Assembly (NCBI GenBank): GCA_964564865.1
Contig: CAZMDA010000001.1
Location: 1 to 64,000, forward strand
Source of the DNA: RBG-16-66-20 sp964564865
Lineage (GTDB): Bacteria; Pseudomonadota; Gammaproteobacteria; Burkholderiales; SG8-39
Direction: 5' to 3'
Length of the DNA: 64,000 nucleotides
Below, piece after piece: positions 1-7,964 of this stretch. The notes under the pieces were generated by a model. It was not told the origin of the DNA, searched no databases, and saw only the letters and a list, made by a program, of their open reading frames with translations. Positions within the stretch are counted from its first letter, which is position 1, and each line of letters starts with the position of its first letter. The translations under genes were made by a program, and so were the position numbers.

Positions 1-82
1 TCGCCAGGCACTCGGCCAGCTGCCCGGCGGCGTTCAGCGTGATGACGACGGCGGAGACCCGCGCGCGGGCAGGTGCGGTCAA
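1..82 (-). CDS. Family 2 glycosyltransferase, N-terminal fragment
   Basis: Only the first 27 codons are inside the window; the rest lies beyond base 1. The reading frame starts at a TTG and gives a short tail followed by VSAVVITLNAAGQLAECLA. That is the first beta strand and nucleotide-binding start of GT-A fold, family 2 glycosyltransferases (V-x-VVI-T-LN). The gene is divergent from waaC, so a role in LPS core assembly (WaaE/KdtX-like) is an inference from context. No in-frame ATG is available upstream, so the TTG start is the best choice. Specific substrate cannot be told from this fragment. Confidence 0.6.
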   Translation of the reverse strand, partial: MTAPARARVSAVVITLNAAGQLAECLA

Positions 83-118
83 TGGATTCTCGCGGTTCCT
101 TGAAGGGGCGGCTGCGGA

Positions 119-132
119 ATTCTACTTAGAAT
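119..132. promoter_or_regulatory. Possible divergent -10 palindrome before waaC
   Basis: ATTCTA-CT-TAGAAT is a perfect inverted repeat in the short gap between the GT2 gene and waaC. Read on either strand it gives TAGAAT, a fair -10 hexamer. On the plus strand this would place a start about ten bases before the waaC ATG. No convincing -35 is seen at 16-18 bp, so it could instead be a small operator. Confidence 0.25.
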
Positions 133-142
133 CCGGCTGGCG

Positions 143-1111
143 ATGCCCAGAATCCTCTTCGTCAAGACCTCCTCGCTCGGCGACGTCGTGCACAACTGCC
201 CGGCGGTGAGCGACGTGGCGCGGCGCCTTCCCGGCGCGGTGATCGATTGGGTGGTGGAGGAGCCCTTCGCCGAAGTGGCGCGGCTGCATCCGGCGGTGGG
301 CGAGGTGATCCCGGTCGCGATCCGGCGCTGGCGCGGCGAGCTGGTCCTCGGCTCGACCTGGGCCGAGCTGGCGGCGTTCCGGCGCCGCCTGCAGGAGAAG
401 CCCTACGACCACGTCATCGACAGCCAGGGCCTGGTCAAGAGCGCGCTGGTGACGTGGATCGCGCGCGGCCTGCGCCACGGCTTCGACCGCGCGAGCGCGC
501 GCGAGCCCTTCGCCGCGCGCTTCTACGACCGGCTGCACGCGGTGGATCCGGCGCTGCACGCGGTGGAGCGAAACCGGATGCTAGCCGCCGCGGCGCTGGG
601 CTACCGCGTTGAGGACGGCTGCGACTACGGCCTGGATCCCGGCAGGCCGGGCGCCGGCCCGATCCTGGAGATGCCGCAGCCGTTCGCCATCCTGCTCACC
701 ATGACCAGCCGCGACGACAAGCTCTGGCCGGAAGAGCACTGGCGCGCGCTGGGCGCCGCGGTCGCGGCCAGGGGCGTGCATTGCGTGCTGCCCTGGGGCA
801 GCGAGGCGGAGCGCCATCGCTGCGCGCGCATCGCCACGGCCATCCCGCGCGCCGTGGTGCCGCGGCGCATGACGCTGACCGAGCTCGCGCGCCTCGCGCG
901 CGAGGCGGTGTTCGTCGCGGGCGTGGACACCGGCCTCGCGCACCTCGCCGCGGCGCTGGGGCGCCCGACGCTCGGGATCTACTGCGGCTCGGATCCGGGG
1001 CTGACCGGCCTCTACGCGGGGCCGACGGCGAAGAGCATCGGTGCGGCGGGTGCGGCGCCAGCGCCGGCCCAGGCGCTGGCGGCGCTCGCCAGCCTCGGAG
1101 TCCTGCCCTGA
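143..1111 (+). CDS. waaC: Lipopolysaccharide heptosyltransferase I
   Basis: This enzyme transfers the first L-glycero-D-manno-heptose from ADP-heptose to Kdo of the LPS inner core, at the cytoplasmic face of the inner membrane. The 322-residue protein has the GT-B family 9 start (RILFVKTSSLGDVVHNCPA). Its C-terminal nucleotide-sugar site includes VDTGLAHLAAALGRPTLGIY. Length is normal for WaaC, and the W-V-V-E-E-P-F stretch near residue 36 favours heptosyltransferase I over II. The stop overlaps the waaA start by one base (TGATG), so the two Kdo/heptose genes are translationally coupled. Confidence 0.93.
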   Translation: MPRILFVKTSSLGDVVHNCPAVSDVARRLPGAVIDWVVEEPFAEVARLHPAVGEVIPVAIRRWRGELVLGSTWAELAAFRRRLQEKPYDHVIDSQGLVKSALVTWIARGLRHGFDRASAREPFAARFYDRLHAVDPALHAVERNRMLAAAALGYRVEDGCDYGLDPGRPGAGPILEMPQPFAILLTMTSRDDKLWPEEHWRALGAAVAARGVHCVLPWGSEAERHRCARIATAIPRAVVPRRMTLTELARLAREAVFVAGVDTGLAHLAAALGRPTLGIYCGSDPGLTGLYAGPTAKSIGAAGAAPAPAQALAALASLGVLP

Positions 1112-2367
1112 TGCCTCGCGCGCTGTACACGCTGTTGCTCGGCGCCGCGCTGCCGTTCGCGCTCGCGCGGCTGTGGTGGCGCGGGCGCGCGGAGCCGTTG
1201 TACCGGCGGCGGATGGGCGAGCGCTTCGGCTGGTACCGGGATGACCGGGAGGCCGGCGAGGTGCCGGAGAAGCCGCTGATCTGGGTGCACGCGGTGTCGG
1301 TGGGCGAGGCGCGCGCCTCGGCGCCGCTGGTGCGCGCGCTGATGCAGGCGCTGGAAGGCTGCGAGATCCTGGTCACCTGCACCACCGCGGCGGGACGCGA
1401 GACGCTGAAGGCGCTGCACGGCGAGAGCGTGCGCGTCGCCTGGCTGCCCTGGGACCTGCCGGGCGCGGTGCGCCGGTTCCTGGAGCACTGGCGGCCGCGC
1501 CTCGGCGTGCTGGTGGAGACCGAGGTCTGGCCGAACCTGGTCGCATCCTGCCGCGAGTTCGGCGTGCCGGTCCTGCTCGCCAACGCGCGCCTGTCGGAGA
1601 AATCCGCGCGCGGCTACGCGCGCTGGGCTGGATTGTCGCGCCCGGCGTTCGCCGCGCTGTCGGCCGTCTGCGCGCAGAGCGAGGCCGATGCCGCGCGCCT
1701 GCGGGCCGCGGGCGCGCGCGAGGTGGCGGTCACCGGCAACCTGAAGTTCGATGCCGCGCCGGACGAGGGGCGGCTCGCCGCGGGCAGGGCGTTCCGCGAG
1801 GCGCTCGGCCGCCGCACGCTGCTCCTCGCCAGCACGCGCGAGGGCGAGGAGGCGATGCTGCTCGATGCGCTGGGCGCGATCCCGGCGGAGATCCGGTTGC
1901 TGGTGGTGCCGCGGCATCCGAAGCGCTTCGACGAGGTGGCGCAACTGCTCGCCGCGCGCGGCCTCGAGGTGGCGCGGCGCAGCGCGGCCGCCGTGCCCGG
2001 AAAGGGCGTGCTGCTCGGCGACACGCTGGGCGAGATGGATTTCTACTACGCCGCCGCGGACGTGGCGGTGATCGGCGGCTCCTTCGCCCCGCTGGGCGGC
2101 CAGAACCTGATCGAGGCCTGCGCCGCGGGCGCGCCGGCGGTGCTGGGGCCGCACATGTTCAACTTCGCGGAAGCGACGCGCCTTGCGCTGGATGCGGGTG
2201 CCGCGGTGCAGGCCGCCGATCCCGCCGGCGCGATCCGCGAGGCGCTCGCGCTGCTGGAGGATCCCGCCCGGCGCCGCGCCATGTCCGCGGCCGGCCTTGC
2301 GCTGTGCGAGGCCCACCGCGGCGCCACCGCCCGCCAGTTCGCCGCCTGCCTGCACCTCCTCATGTAA
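1111..2367 (+). CDS. waaA: 3-deoxy-D-manno-octulosonic acid (Kdo) transferase
   Basis: WaaA attaches Kdo from CMP-Kdo to lipid IVA, starting the LPS core. The 418-residue protein begins with a hydrophobic anchor (about residues 3-20) and has the family signature WVHAVSVGEARA with the expected catalytic Glu at position 66. Later hallmarks are VETEVWPNL and GGSFAPLGGQNLIEACAAG in the GT-B C-terminal half. The ATG at the waaC stop was chosen because it yields the usual family N-terminus; the frame is open further upstream, but that part is antisense-like shadow. Its stop codon lies inside a 56-bp palindrome shared with the convergent tolC end. Confidence 0.94.
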   Translation: MPRALYTLLLGAALPFALARLWWRGRAEPLYRRRMGERFGWYRDDREAGEVPEKPLIWVHAVSVGEARASAPLVRALMQALEGCEILVTCTTAAGRETLKALHGESVRVAWLPWDLPGAVRRFLEHWRPRLGVLVETEVWPNLVASCREFGVPVLLANARLSEKSARGYARWAGLSRPAFAALSAVCAQSEADAARLRAAGAREVAVTGNLKFDAAPDEGRLAAGRAFREALGRRTLLLASTREGEEAMLLDALGAIPAEIRLLVVPRHPKRFDEVAQLLAARGLEVARRSAAAVPGKGVLLGDTLGEMDFYYAAADVAVIGGSFAPLGGQNLIEACAAGAPAVLGPHMFNFAEATRLALDAGAAVQAADPAGAIREALALLEDPARRRAMSAAGLALCEAHRGATARQFAACLHLLM

Positions 2368-2421
2368 ATCAGGGACGGGCCACGATTTCCGGCGCCGGAA
2401 ATCGTGGTCCGTCCCTGATTT
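2366..2421. repeat. 56-bp palindrome between convergent genes (REP-like; likely bidirectional terminator)
   Basis: Two 28-base arms (2366-2393 and 2394-2421) are inverted copies with one difference and no loop. The left arm begins AAATCAGGGACGGGCCACG and ends TTTCCGGC. The palindrome exactly fills the space between the waaA and tolC stop codons. A degenerate half copy occurs at 12768-12789, also between convergent genes, which points to a dispersed REP-type element. It could end transcription from both sides, although it lacks a classic U-tract. Confidence 0.75.
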
Positions 2422-3759
2422 CTAGGGCTCGAGGGCCTTGTTTACTTCCTCGAGGTCCTCTTCCTTGAGGCTGCCGGCGGCGGACTTCAGGCGCAGGTGG
2501 CTGGTGATGGTGTTGTAGCGCGCCACCGCGAGGTCGCGGCGGGTGGAAAAGAGCTGCTGCTGCGCGTTCAGGACGTCGATGTTGATGCGCACGCCGACGT
2601 CGTAGCCCAGCTTGTTGGAATCCAGCGCGCTCTGCGAGGACACCATCGCCTGTTCCAGCGCCCCCACCTGGGCGACGCCGTTGAGCACCGCGAGGTAGGA
2701 CTGGCGCGCGGTGAGCGCCACCGAGCGGCGCGCGTTCTCCAGGTCCTGCCTGGATTTCTCGAAGTTCGCCGCGGCCTCGCGCTCGCGCGAGTTGAGCGCG
2801 CCGCCGGCGTACAGCGGCAGGGCGAACTGCAGGCCGAGCACGCCGGTGTTGACGTTGGTGCCCAGCGCCGAGATGTTGGACGCGGTCTGCGAGTTGTAGC
2901 CGTAGCTGGCGACCAGGTCGACGGTCGGATGGTGGGCGGCGGCGTTGCGCTTCGCCTCCAGCCCGGCGATCTCGGTCACCGCCTCCTGCGCCTGCACGGT
3001 GTAGCTCTGCTTCTCGGCAAGCTCGACCCAGGACTGCATGCTGGCCGGGTTGGGCGGGGTGAGCTTGACCTGCGCGCGCAGGGGCTTCAGCGTCGCGTAC
3101 TCCTTGCCGGTGATCAGCTGCAGCGCGCGGCGCTTGTTCTCCAGGTCGTTCTGCGCCGCGATCTCCTGCGCCGCCGACAGGTCGAACCTGGCCTGCGCCT
3201 CGTGGGTGTCGGTGATGGTGGCGGTGCCGACCTCGAAGTTGCGCTTGGCCTGCGCCAGCTGCTCGGCGATGGCGGTCTTCTGCGCGCGCACCAGCGCGAG
3301 CGTGTCCTGCGAGGCGAGCACGTCGAAGTACGCCTGCGCGGTGCGCACGATCAGGTCCTGGGCGGCGAGGCCGAACGCCGCCTCGGCCTGCTTCACCTGG
3401 TACCCGGCCTGGTCGTACTGGATGAGGTTCTGCCGGCGGTAGATCGGCTGCGAGAACGACAGCGTGTAGCCGTAGGCGCGCGCGTCGCGCACGAACGGCG
3501 CCGGCAGCACGCCGTCCCGGGGCTCCGAGTCGATCCGGGTGTTGGTGGTGTTGGCCGACAGGTTGAGCGTGGGCAGGATCAGCGCGCGGCCCTGCGGCAG
3601 CTTCTCCAGGCCGGCGGTGAGTGCGTGGCGGGCGGCGGCGAACTGCGCGTCATGCGCCTTGGCGTCCTGGTAGACCTGCATCAGGCTCTGCGCGGCCGCC
3701 GGGACGGGCACCGTGGCGGCGGCGAGCGCGGCGGCGAGGAAGAGCATTCGGCGTGGCAT
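2422..3759 (-). CDS. TolC-family outer membrane channel protein
   Basis: This is the outer membrane duct of a tripartite efflux system. The 445-residue protein has a signal peptide (about residues 1-23, ending AAAQS). It then shows the two long alpha-helical, coiled-coil repeats of TolC, rich in Ala, Gln and Glu, with NLSANTTNTR-type beta segments between them. The first mature residues (LMQVYQDAKAHDAQFAAARH) are typical of TolC type I secretion and efflux proteins. It is the last gene of the minus-strand RND operon and starts 24 bases after the rhodanese stop. It could also serve type I secretion; the gene set argues for drug or metabolite export. Confidence 0.92.
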   Translation of the reverse strand: MPRRMLFLAAALAAATVPVPAAAQSLMQVYQDAKAHDAQFAAARHALTAGLEKLPQGRALILPTLNLSANTTNTRIDSEPRDGVLPAPFVRDARAYGYTLSFSQPIYRRQNLIQYDQAGYQVKQAEAAFGLAAQDLIVRTAQAYFDVLASQDTLALVRAQKTAIAEQLAQAKRNFEVGTATITDTHEAQARFDLSAAQEIAAQNDLENKRRALQLITGKEYATLKPLRAQVKLTPPNPASMQSWVELAEKQSYTVQAQEAVTEIAGLEAKRNAAAHHPTVDLVASYGYNSQTASNISALGTNVNTGVLGLQFALPLYAGGALNSREREAAANFEKSRQDLENARRSVALTARQSYLAVLNGVAQVGALEQAMVSSQSALDSNKLGYDVGVRINIDVLNAQQQLFSTRRDLAVARYNTITSHLRLKSAAGSLKEEDLEEVNKALEP

Positions 3760-3783
3760 GGCTGGGCTCCGTCGGGACTGCGG

Positions 3784-4107
3784 TCAGTATTGCGGCATGG
3801 CGGGATCGACGCTCCGCGCCCAGGCGGCGACGCCGCCGGCCAGGTTGTGGACCCGCGCGAATCCCTGGCGTTCCAGGAACAGGGCCGCCTGCAGGCTGCG
3901 GCCGCCGTGGTGGCAGATCACGACCGTGTCGGCCTGCGGGTCGAGCTCGCCTGCGCGCGCCGGCAGCTCCCGCATCGGCACCAGCCGCGAGGGCTCGATG
4001 CGGCAGGTGTCGTACTCCCAGGGCTCGCGCACGTCCAGCAGCACCGGCTGCGCGCGGCCGGAGTCGGCAAGCCAGGCCGCCAGCTCGGCAGGGTTCAGGT
4101 TGTTCAT
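3784..4107 (-). CDS. Rhodanese-like single-domain protein
   Basis: A 107-residue, one-domain rhodanese of the GlpE/PspE size class. The active-site loop is CHHGGRS, with the sulfur-carrying Cys followed by the usual G-x-R-S end. The N-terminal substrate-entry segment VLLDVREPWEY is also present. There is no signal peptide, so it is cytoplasmic. It sits between the PCMT-like gene and tolC in one transcription unit. The real sulfur acceptor is unknown, and placement in an efflux operon does not by itself show a link to export. Confidence 0.88.
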   Translation of the reverse strand: MNNLNPAELAAWLADSGRAQPVLLDVREPWEYDTCRIEPSRLVPMRELPARAGELDPQADTVVICHHGGRSLQAALFLERQGFARVHNLAGGVAAWARSVDPAMPQY

Positions 4108-4131
4108 CGGTCGCTCGCCCCGCCGCGCCGG

Positions 4132-4794
4132 CTAGAACCGGAACTGCGCCGGCTGCTCGCAGTTGGCCAGGGGCGCGATCACCGTCTCGAACAGGTCCAC
4201 GCTGCGGTACGCCCCGGGCGCGACGCAGGTCGTGAGGCGCGCGCTCATCACCGGCGCCTCGCCCACCACCGCGAACAGGCGCCCGCCGGGCGCGAGGCCC
4301 TCCAGCAGCGCGCGCGGCAGCACCGGAACCGAGCCGGTGAGCACGATCAGGTCCCAGGGGCCGCCGTCGCGGTGCCCCCTCGCGCCGTCGGCCACCAGCA
4401 GCGTGACGTTGTCCGTGCCGTGGCGCGCGAGGTTGTCGCGGCCGAAGGCGGCCAACTGCGGCTTGATCTCCAGCGAGGTCACGTGCGCGGCGCGGTGCGC
4501 GAGCAGGGCGGTGAGGTAGCCGCTGCCGGTGCCGACTTCCAGCACCCGCTCGGTGCGCCGCGGCGCGAGCTCCTGCAGCACCCGGGCTTCCATCTTCGGC
4601 GCCCACATGCGCTCGCCGTCCGCCGTGCCTTCCAGAGGCACCTCCATGTCGCTGAAGGCGAGGTTGCGGAAGGCGGCCGGCACGAAGGCCTCGCGCGGCA
4701 CCACGTACAGCAGGTCGAGCACCTCCTGGTCCAGCACCTCCCAGGTGCGGATCTGCTGCTCGACCATGTTGGTGCGGGCCTGTTCCAGGTTCAT
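4132..4794 (-). CDS. Protein-L-isoaspartate O-methyltransferase family protein
   Basis: This 220-residue class I methyltransferase resembles Pcm, which repairs isoaspartyl residues using S-adenosylmethionine. The SAM-binding glycine loop is VLEVGTGSGYLTALLA, preceded by the PCMT-type N-terminus (MVEQQIRTW...VPREAFVP). The typical PCMT motif I neighbour MWAPKMEARVLQ replaces the usual SxP-x-MVA, so the acceptor pocket may differ from true Pcm. Its start overlaps the RND pump stop (ATGA), so it is coupled to the pump. The annotation as a family member is secure; isoaspartate repair itself is not proven. Confidence 0.8.
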   Translation of the reverse strand: MNLEQARTNMVEQQIRTWEVLDQEVLDLLYVVPREAFVPAAFRNLAFSDMEVPLEGTADGERMWAPKMEARVLQELAPRRTERVLEVGTGSGYLTALLAHRAAHVTSLEIKPQLAAFGRDNLARHGTDNVTLLVADGARGHRDGGPWDLIVLTGSVPVLPRALLEGLAPGGRLFAVVGEAPVMSARLTTCVAPGAYRSVDLFETVIAPLANCEQPAQFRF

Positions 4795-7700
4795 GGGTCT
4801 GCTTGGGGGGTCTGTGCCGGATTGCCCAGAGGGGCATCAATCTTACCAAAGCGTCCTGCCCAGGCGCGCCTGGCCCACCCGGCCAGGTCGTCGAGATAGG
4901 TGTAGATCACCGGCACCACCACCAGGGTGAGGAGGCCGGAGGCCATCACCCCGCCGATCACCGCCTGGCCCATGGGGGCGCGCTGCTCGCCGCCTTCGCC
5001 CAGGCCCAGGGCGAGCGGGATCATGCCGAAGATCATCGCCAGCGTGGTCATCAGGATCGGGCGCAGGCGGATGCGCCCGGCCGCCAGCACCGCCTCGCGG
5101 CGCGCCTTGCCCAGGCGCCGCTCCAGGTTGACGAAGTCCACCAGCAGGATGGCGTTCTTGGTCACTAGGCCCATCAGCATGATGAAGCCGATGATGGAGA
5201 AGATGTTGAGCGTCGAGCGCGCCGCGATCAGCGCCAGCACCACGCCGATCAGCGCGAGCGGCAGCGACATCATGATCGCCACCGGCTGGATGAAGCTGCC
5301 GAACTGCGAGGCGAGGATCAGGTAGATGAACACCACCGCCAGGGCGAGGGCCTGGCCGGCGAAGTACATCGACTCCTGGATGTCCTTGGAGGAGCCGCCC
5401 ATCGTGAAGCGGTAGCCCGGGGGCAACGGGATCCGGTCCAGGCGCGCGCGCAGGTCGGCCGCGGCGTCGCCGGCGGCGCGGTTGTAGACGTTGGCGGTGA
5501 TCAGCACCTCGCGCAGCTGCTCCTTGCGGTTGATCTGCTGCGGGCCGCTGCCCGGGGCGATGGACGCGATCTCGGCGAGCTTCACCATGCGCGGCGCGCC
5601 GTTGGCATCCAGCTGGGTCGAGGCGAGCGGCACCCGCGCCAGGTCCTCGGCGCGCGCGCGGTCGGCCCGCGACAGCCTGACCTGGACGTCGTAGTACTGG
5701 TCGTCCGGTCCCTTCCAGTTGCCCACCGCCTGGCCGGCCAGCAGCGGCCGCAGCGTGGCGGCGACCTGGCCGACGCCGATGCCCAGGTCGCTGGCGAGCT
5801 CGCGCTTGAGCGACACGGTGAGCTGCGGCTTGGCGGCCTCGTCGCTCGACTCCGCGTCCACGGCGCCGGGCACCTCGCGCAGCTCGGCCATCACCTGGTC
5901 GGCGATCTCGGCCAGCACCTTGCGCTCCTGGCCCAGGATCGAGACCTGCAGCGGCTTGCCGCTGGAGACGGACTTGTAGGCGCCGATCTGCTGCAGCTCG
6001 ATGCCGGCGATGCGCGCGAGGCGCTCGCGCATCGGCCGGGTGAGCTCGTTCTGCGAGCGCGCGCGCTCCTTCCGGGGCACCAGCTGGACGAAGATGTTGA
6101 CCCGGTTCTTGCCCTGCACGAAGCCGGTGTTGACCGTGGCGTAGGTGTAGCGCACCTCCGGGAACTCGCGCAGCGCGGCCTCGGCCTGCTGCGCCTTGGA
6201 TTGGGTCAGCGCGAGCGACGCCCCGACCGGGGTCTTGAACTGCACCTGCAGCTCGGAGAGGTCCGGCTCGGGCACGAACTCCGAGCCGACGAACTTCATC
6301 AGCGGGAAGCTCGCCGCGAAGCTGAGCAGCGCGATCGCCAGCACCGACTTGCGGTGCCCGAGGCTCCAGGCGAGCAGCCGCTCGTAGCCGACCGAGAAGC
6401 GCTCCATCAGGCCGTGGAACCAGGCCAGCAGCCGGCCCATGGGGCTGCCGCTGAACTTGCCCTCGGCCTGCGGGTCGCGCCAGATGGAGGACAGCATCGG
6501 GTCCAGGGTGAAGGACACGAACATCGAGATCAGCACCGCCGCCACCACGGTGAGGCCGAACTGGTGGAAGAAGCGGCCGATGATGCCGCCCATGAAGCCC
6601 ACCGGCAGGAACACCGCCACGATGCACAGCGTGGTGGCGAGCACCGCCAGGCCGATCTCGCGCGTGCCCTCCAGCGCGGCGGTGCGGTGGTCCGCCCCGA
6701 GCGCGACATGGCGCACGATGTTCTCGCGCACCACGATGGCATCGTCGATCAGCAGGCCCACCGACAGGGACAGCGCCATCAGCGTCAGCACGTTGAGCGT
6801 GAAGCCGAAGGCGTAGATGAAGAGGAAGGTCCCGATCAGCGCGATCGGCAGGGTGAGGCCGGTGATCACCGTGCTCCTCCAGGAGGCGAGGAACAGGAAC
6901 ACGATGGCAATGGTGAGCGCGCCGCCCTCGAGCATGGTCTTCTTGACGTCGGCCACCGAGTTGCGGATGCCGGTGGAGGCGTCGCGCACGATGTCCACCT
7001 TGACGTCCGAGGGCAGGAAGCCCCGCAGCTCGCCGACCACGCGGCGCACGCCGTCCACCACGGCGATGGTGTTCTCGCCCTGCGCCTTGATGATGTCGAT
7101 GGACAGCGCGCGCCGGCCGTTCACCAGCGCGGCGTTCTCCTCCTCCTGCTGGCCGTCCTCGATCTCGGCGATCTGGCCCAGCGTCACCGCCTGGCGGCGC
7201 CCTTCGGCGCCGCGGCGCGCCACGATCAGGTTACGGAAATCCTCCGGCCCGGTGAGGCGCGCGCGTAGCTGGACCACCTTCTCCTGGCCGGGGCTGAGGA
7301 TGGCGCCCGCCGGCACCTCCTGGTTCTCGGTGCGCAGCGCCTGGACGACCTGGTCGGCGCCCACCTTCTGCGCCTCCATCGCCTCCAGGTTCAGGTACAC
7401 CTTGATCTCGCGCTTGACGCCCCCGACCAGCGTCGCCTGGCCGACGCCGCCCACGTTCTCCAGCCGCTTCTTGATCACCTGGTCGGCCAGCGTCGTCAGC
7501 TCGCGCAGGGAGCGGCCGGAGGATTGCACCGCCACCGACACGATCGGGAAGTCGTCCGGGTTGAAGCGGCTGACGCGCGGCTCCTTGATCTCGTCGCGGA
7601 AGCCGGAGCGGATGAGCGCGATCTTCTCGCGCACGTCCTGCGCCGCGAGCTTGGGGTCGATGGTGAGGTCGAACTCCACGATCACCACCGACAGGCCCTC

Positions 7701-7955
7701 GTAGGAGCGCGAGGAAAGCGTCTTGATGCCGCTGATGGTGTTGACCGATTCCTCGACCTTGCGTGTCACCTCCTCCTCGACGTTCTCGGGCGAGGCCCCG
7801 GGGTACTCGGTCTGCACCACCACCACCGGGAAGCTGACGTCGGGGAACTGCTCCACCGGCAGGCGCGAGTAGGAGAACGCGCCCAGCACCAGCAGCGCGG
7901 CCATCATCATGGTCGCGAACACCGGGTTGGCGATGCTGACGCGCGTGAACCACAT
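4791..7955 (-). CDS. RND efflux pump, inner membrane transporter (HAE1/AcrB type)
   Basis: A 1054-residue proton-driven pump of the resistance-nodulation-division family. It begins with the typical first transmembrane helix and the PVEQFPDVSFPVVVVQTEYP segment leading into the porter domain. The TM4 charged pair is visible in LLIDDAIVVREN, as expected for proton relay. The second half repeats the fold and ends GEGGEQRAPMGQAVIGG...VVPVIYTY. Length is normal. It lies 9 bases after the adaptor gene, and the PCMT-like gene overlaps its end. Substrates cannot be read from sequence. Confidence 0.95.
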   Translation of the reverse strand: MWFTRVSIANPVFATMMMAALLVLGAFSYSRLPVEQFPDVSFPVVVVQTEYPGASPENVEEEVTRKVEESVNTISGIKTLSSRSYEGLSVVIVEFDLTIDPKLAAQDVREKIALIRSGFRDEIKEPRVSRFNPDDFPIVSVAVQSSGRSLRELTTLADQVIKKRLENVGGVGQATLVGGVKREIKVYLNLEAMEAQKVGADQVVQALRTENQEVPAGAILSPGQEKVVQLRARLTGPEDFRNLIVARRGAEGRRQAVTLGQIAEIEDGQQEEENAALVNGRRALSIDIIKAQGENTIAVVDGVRRVVGELRGFLPSDVKVDIVRDASTGIRNSVADVKKTMLEGGALTIAIVFLFLASWRSTVITGLTLPIALIGTFLFIYAFGFTLNVLTLMALSLSVGLLIDDAIVVRENIVRHVALGADHRTAALEGTREIGLAVLATTLCIVAVFLPVGFMGGIIGRFFHQFGLTVVAAVLISMFVSFTLDPMLSSIWRDPQAEGKFSGSPMGRLLAWFHGLMERFSVGYERLLAWSLGHRKSVLAIALLSFAASFPLMKFVGSEFVPEPDLSELQVQFKTPVGASLALTQSKAQQAEAALREFPEVRYTYATVNTGFVQGKNRVNIFVQLVPRKERARSQNELTRPMRERLARIAGIELQQIGAYKSVSSGKPLQVSILGQERKVLAEIADQVMAELREVPGAVDAESSDEAAKPQLTVSLKRELASDLGIGVGQVAATLRPLLAGQAVGNWKGPDDQYYDVQVRLSRADRARAEDLARVPLASTQLDANGAPRMVKLAEIASIAPGSGPQQINRKEQLREVLITANVYNRAAGDAAADLRARLDRIPLPPGYRFTMGGSSKDIQESMYFAGQALALAVVFIYLILASQFGSFIQPVAIMMSLPLALIGVVLALIAARSTLNIFSIIGFIMLMGLVTKNAILLVDFVNLERRLGKARREAVLAAGRIRLRPILMTTLAMIFGMIPLALGLGEGGEQRAPMGQAVIGGVMASGLLTLVVVPVIYTYLDDLAGWARRAWAGRFGKIDAPLGNPAQTPQADP

Positions 7956-7964
7956 CGGGCGTGC

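Noticed and set aside
2497..4899. 800-codon open frame on the plus strand opposite tolC, the rhodanese and the PCMT-like gene
   Set aside because: It is antisense to three well-supported genes, has Arg/Gly/Ala/His-rich low-complexity composition and matches no family. High GC content leaves such frames open by chance.
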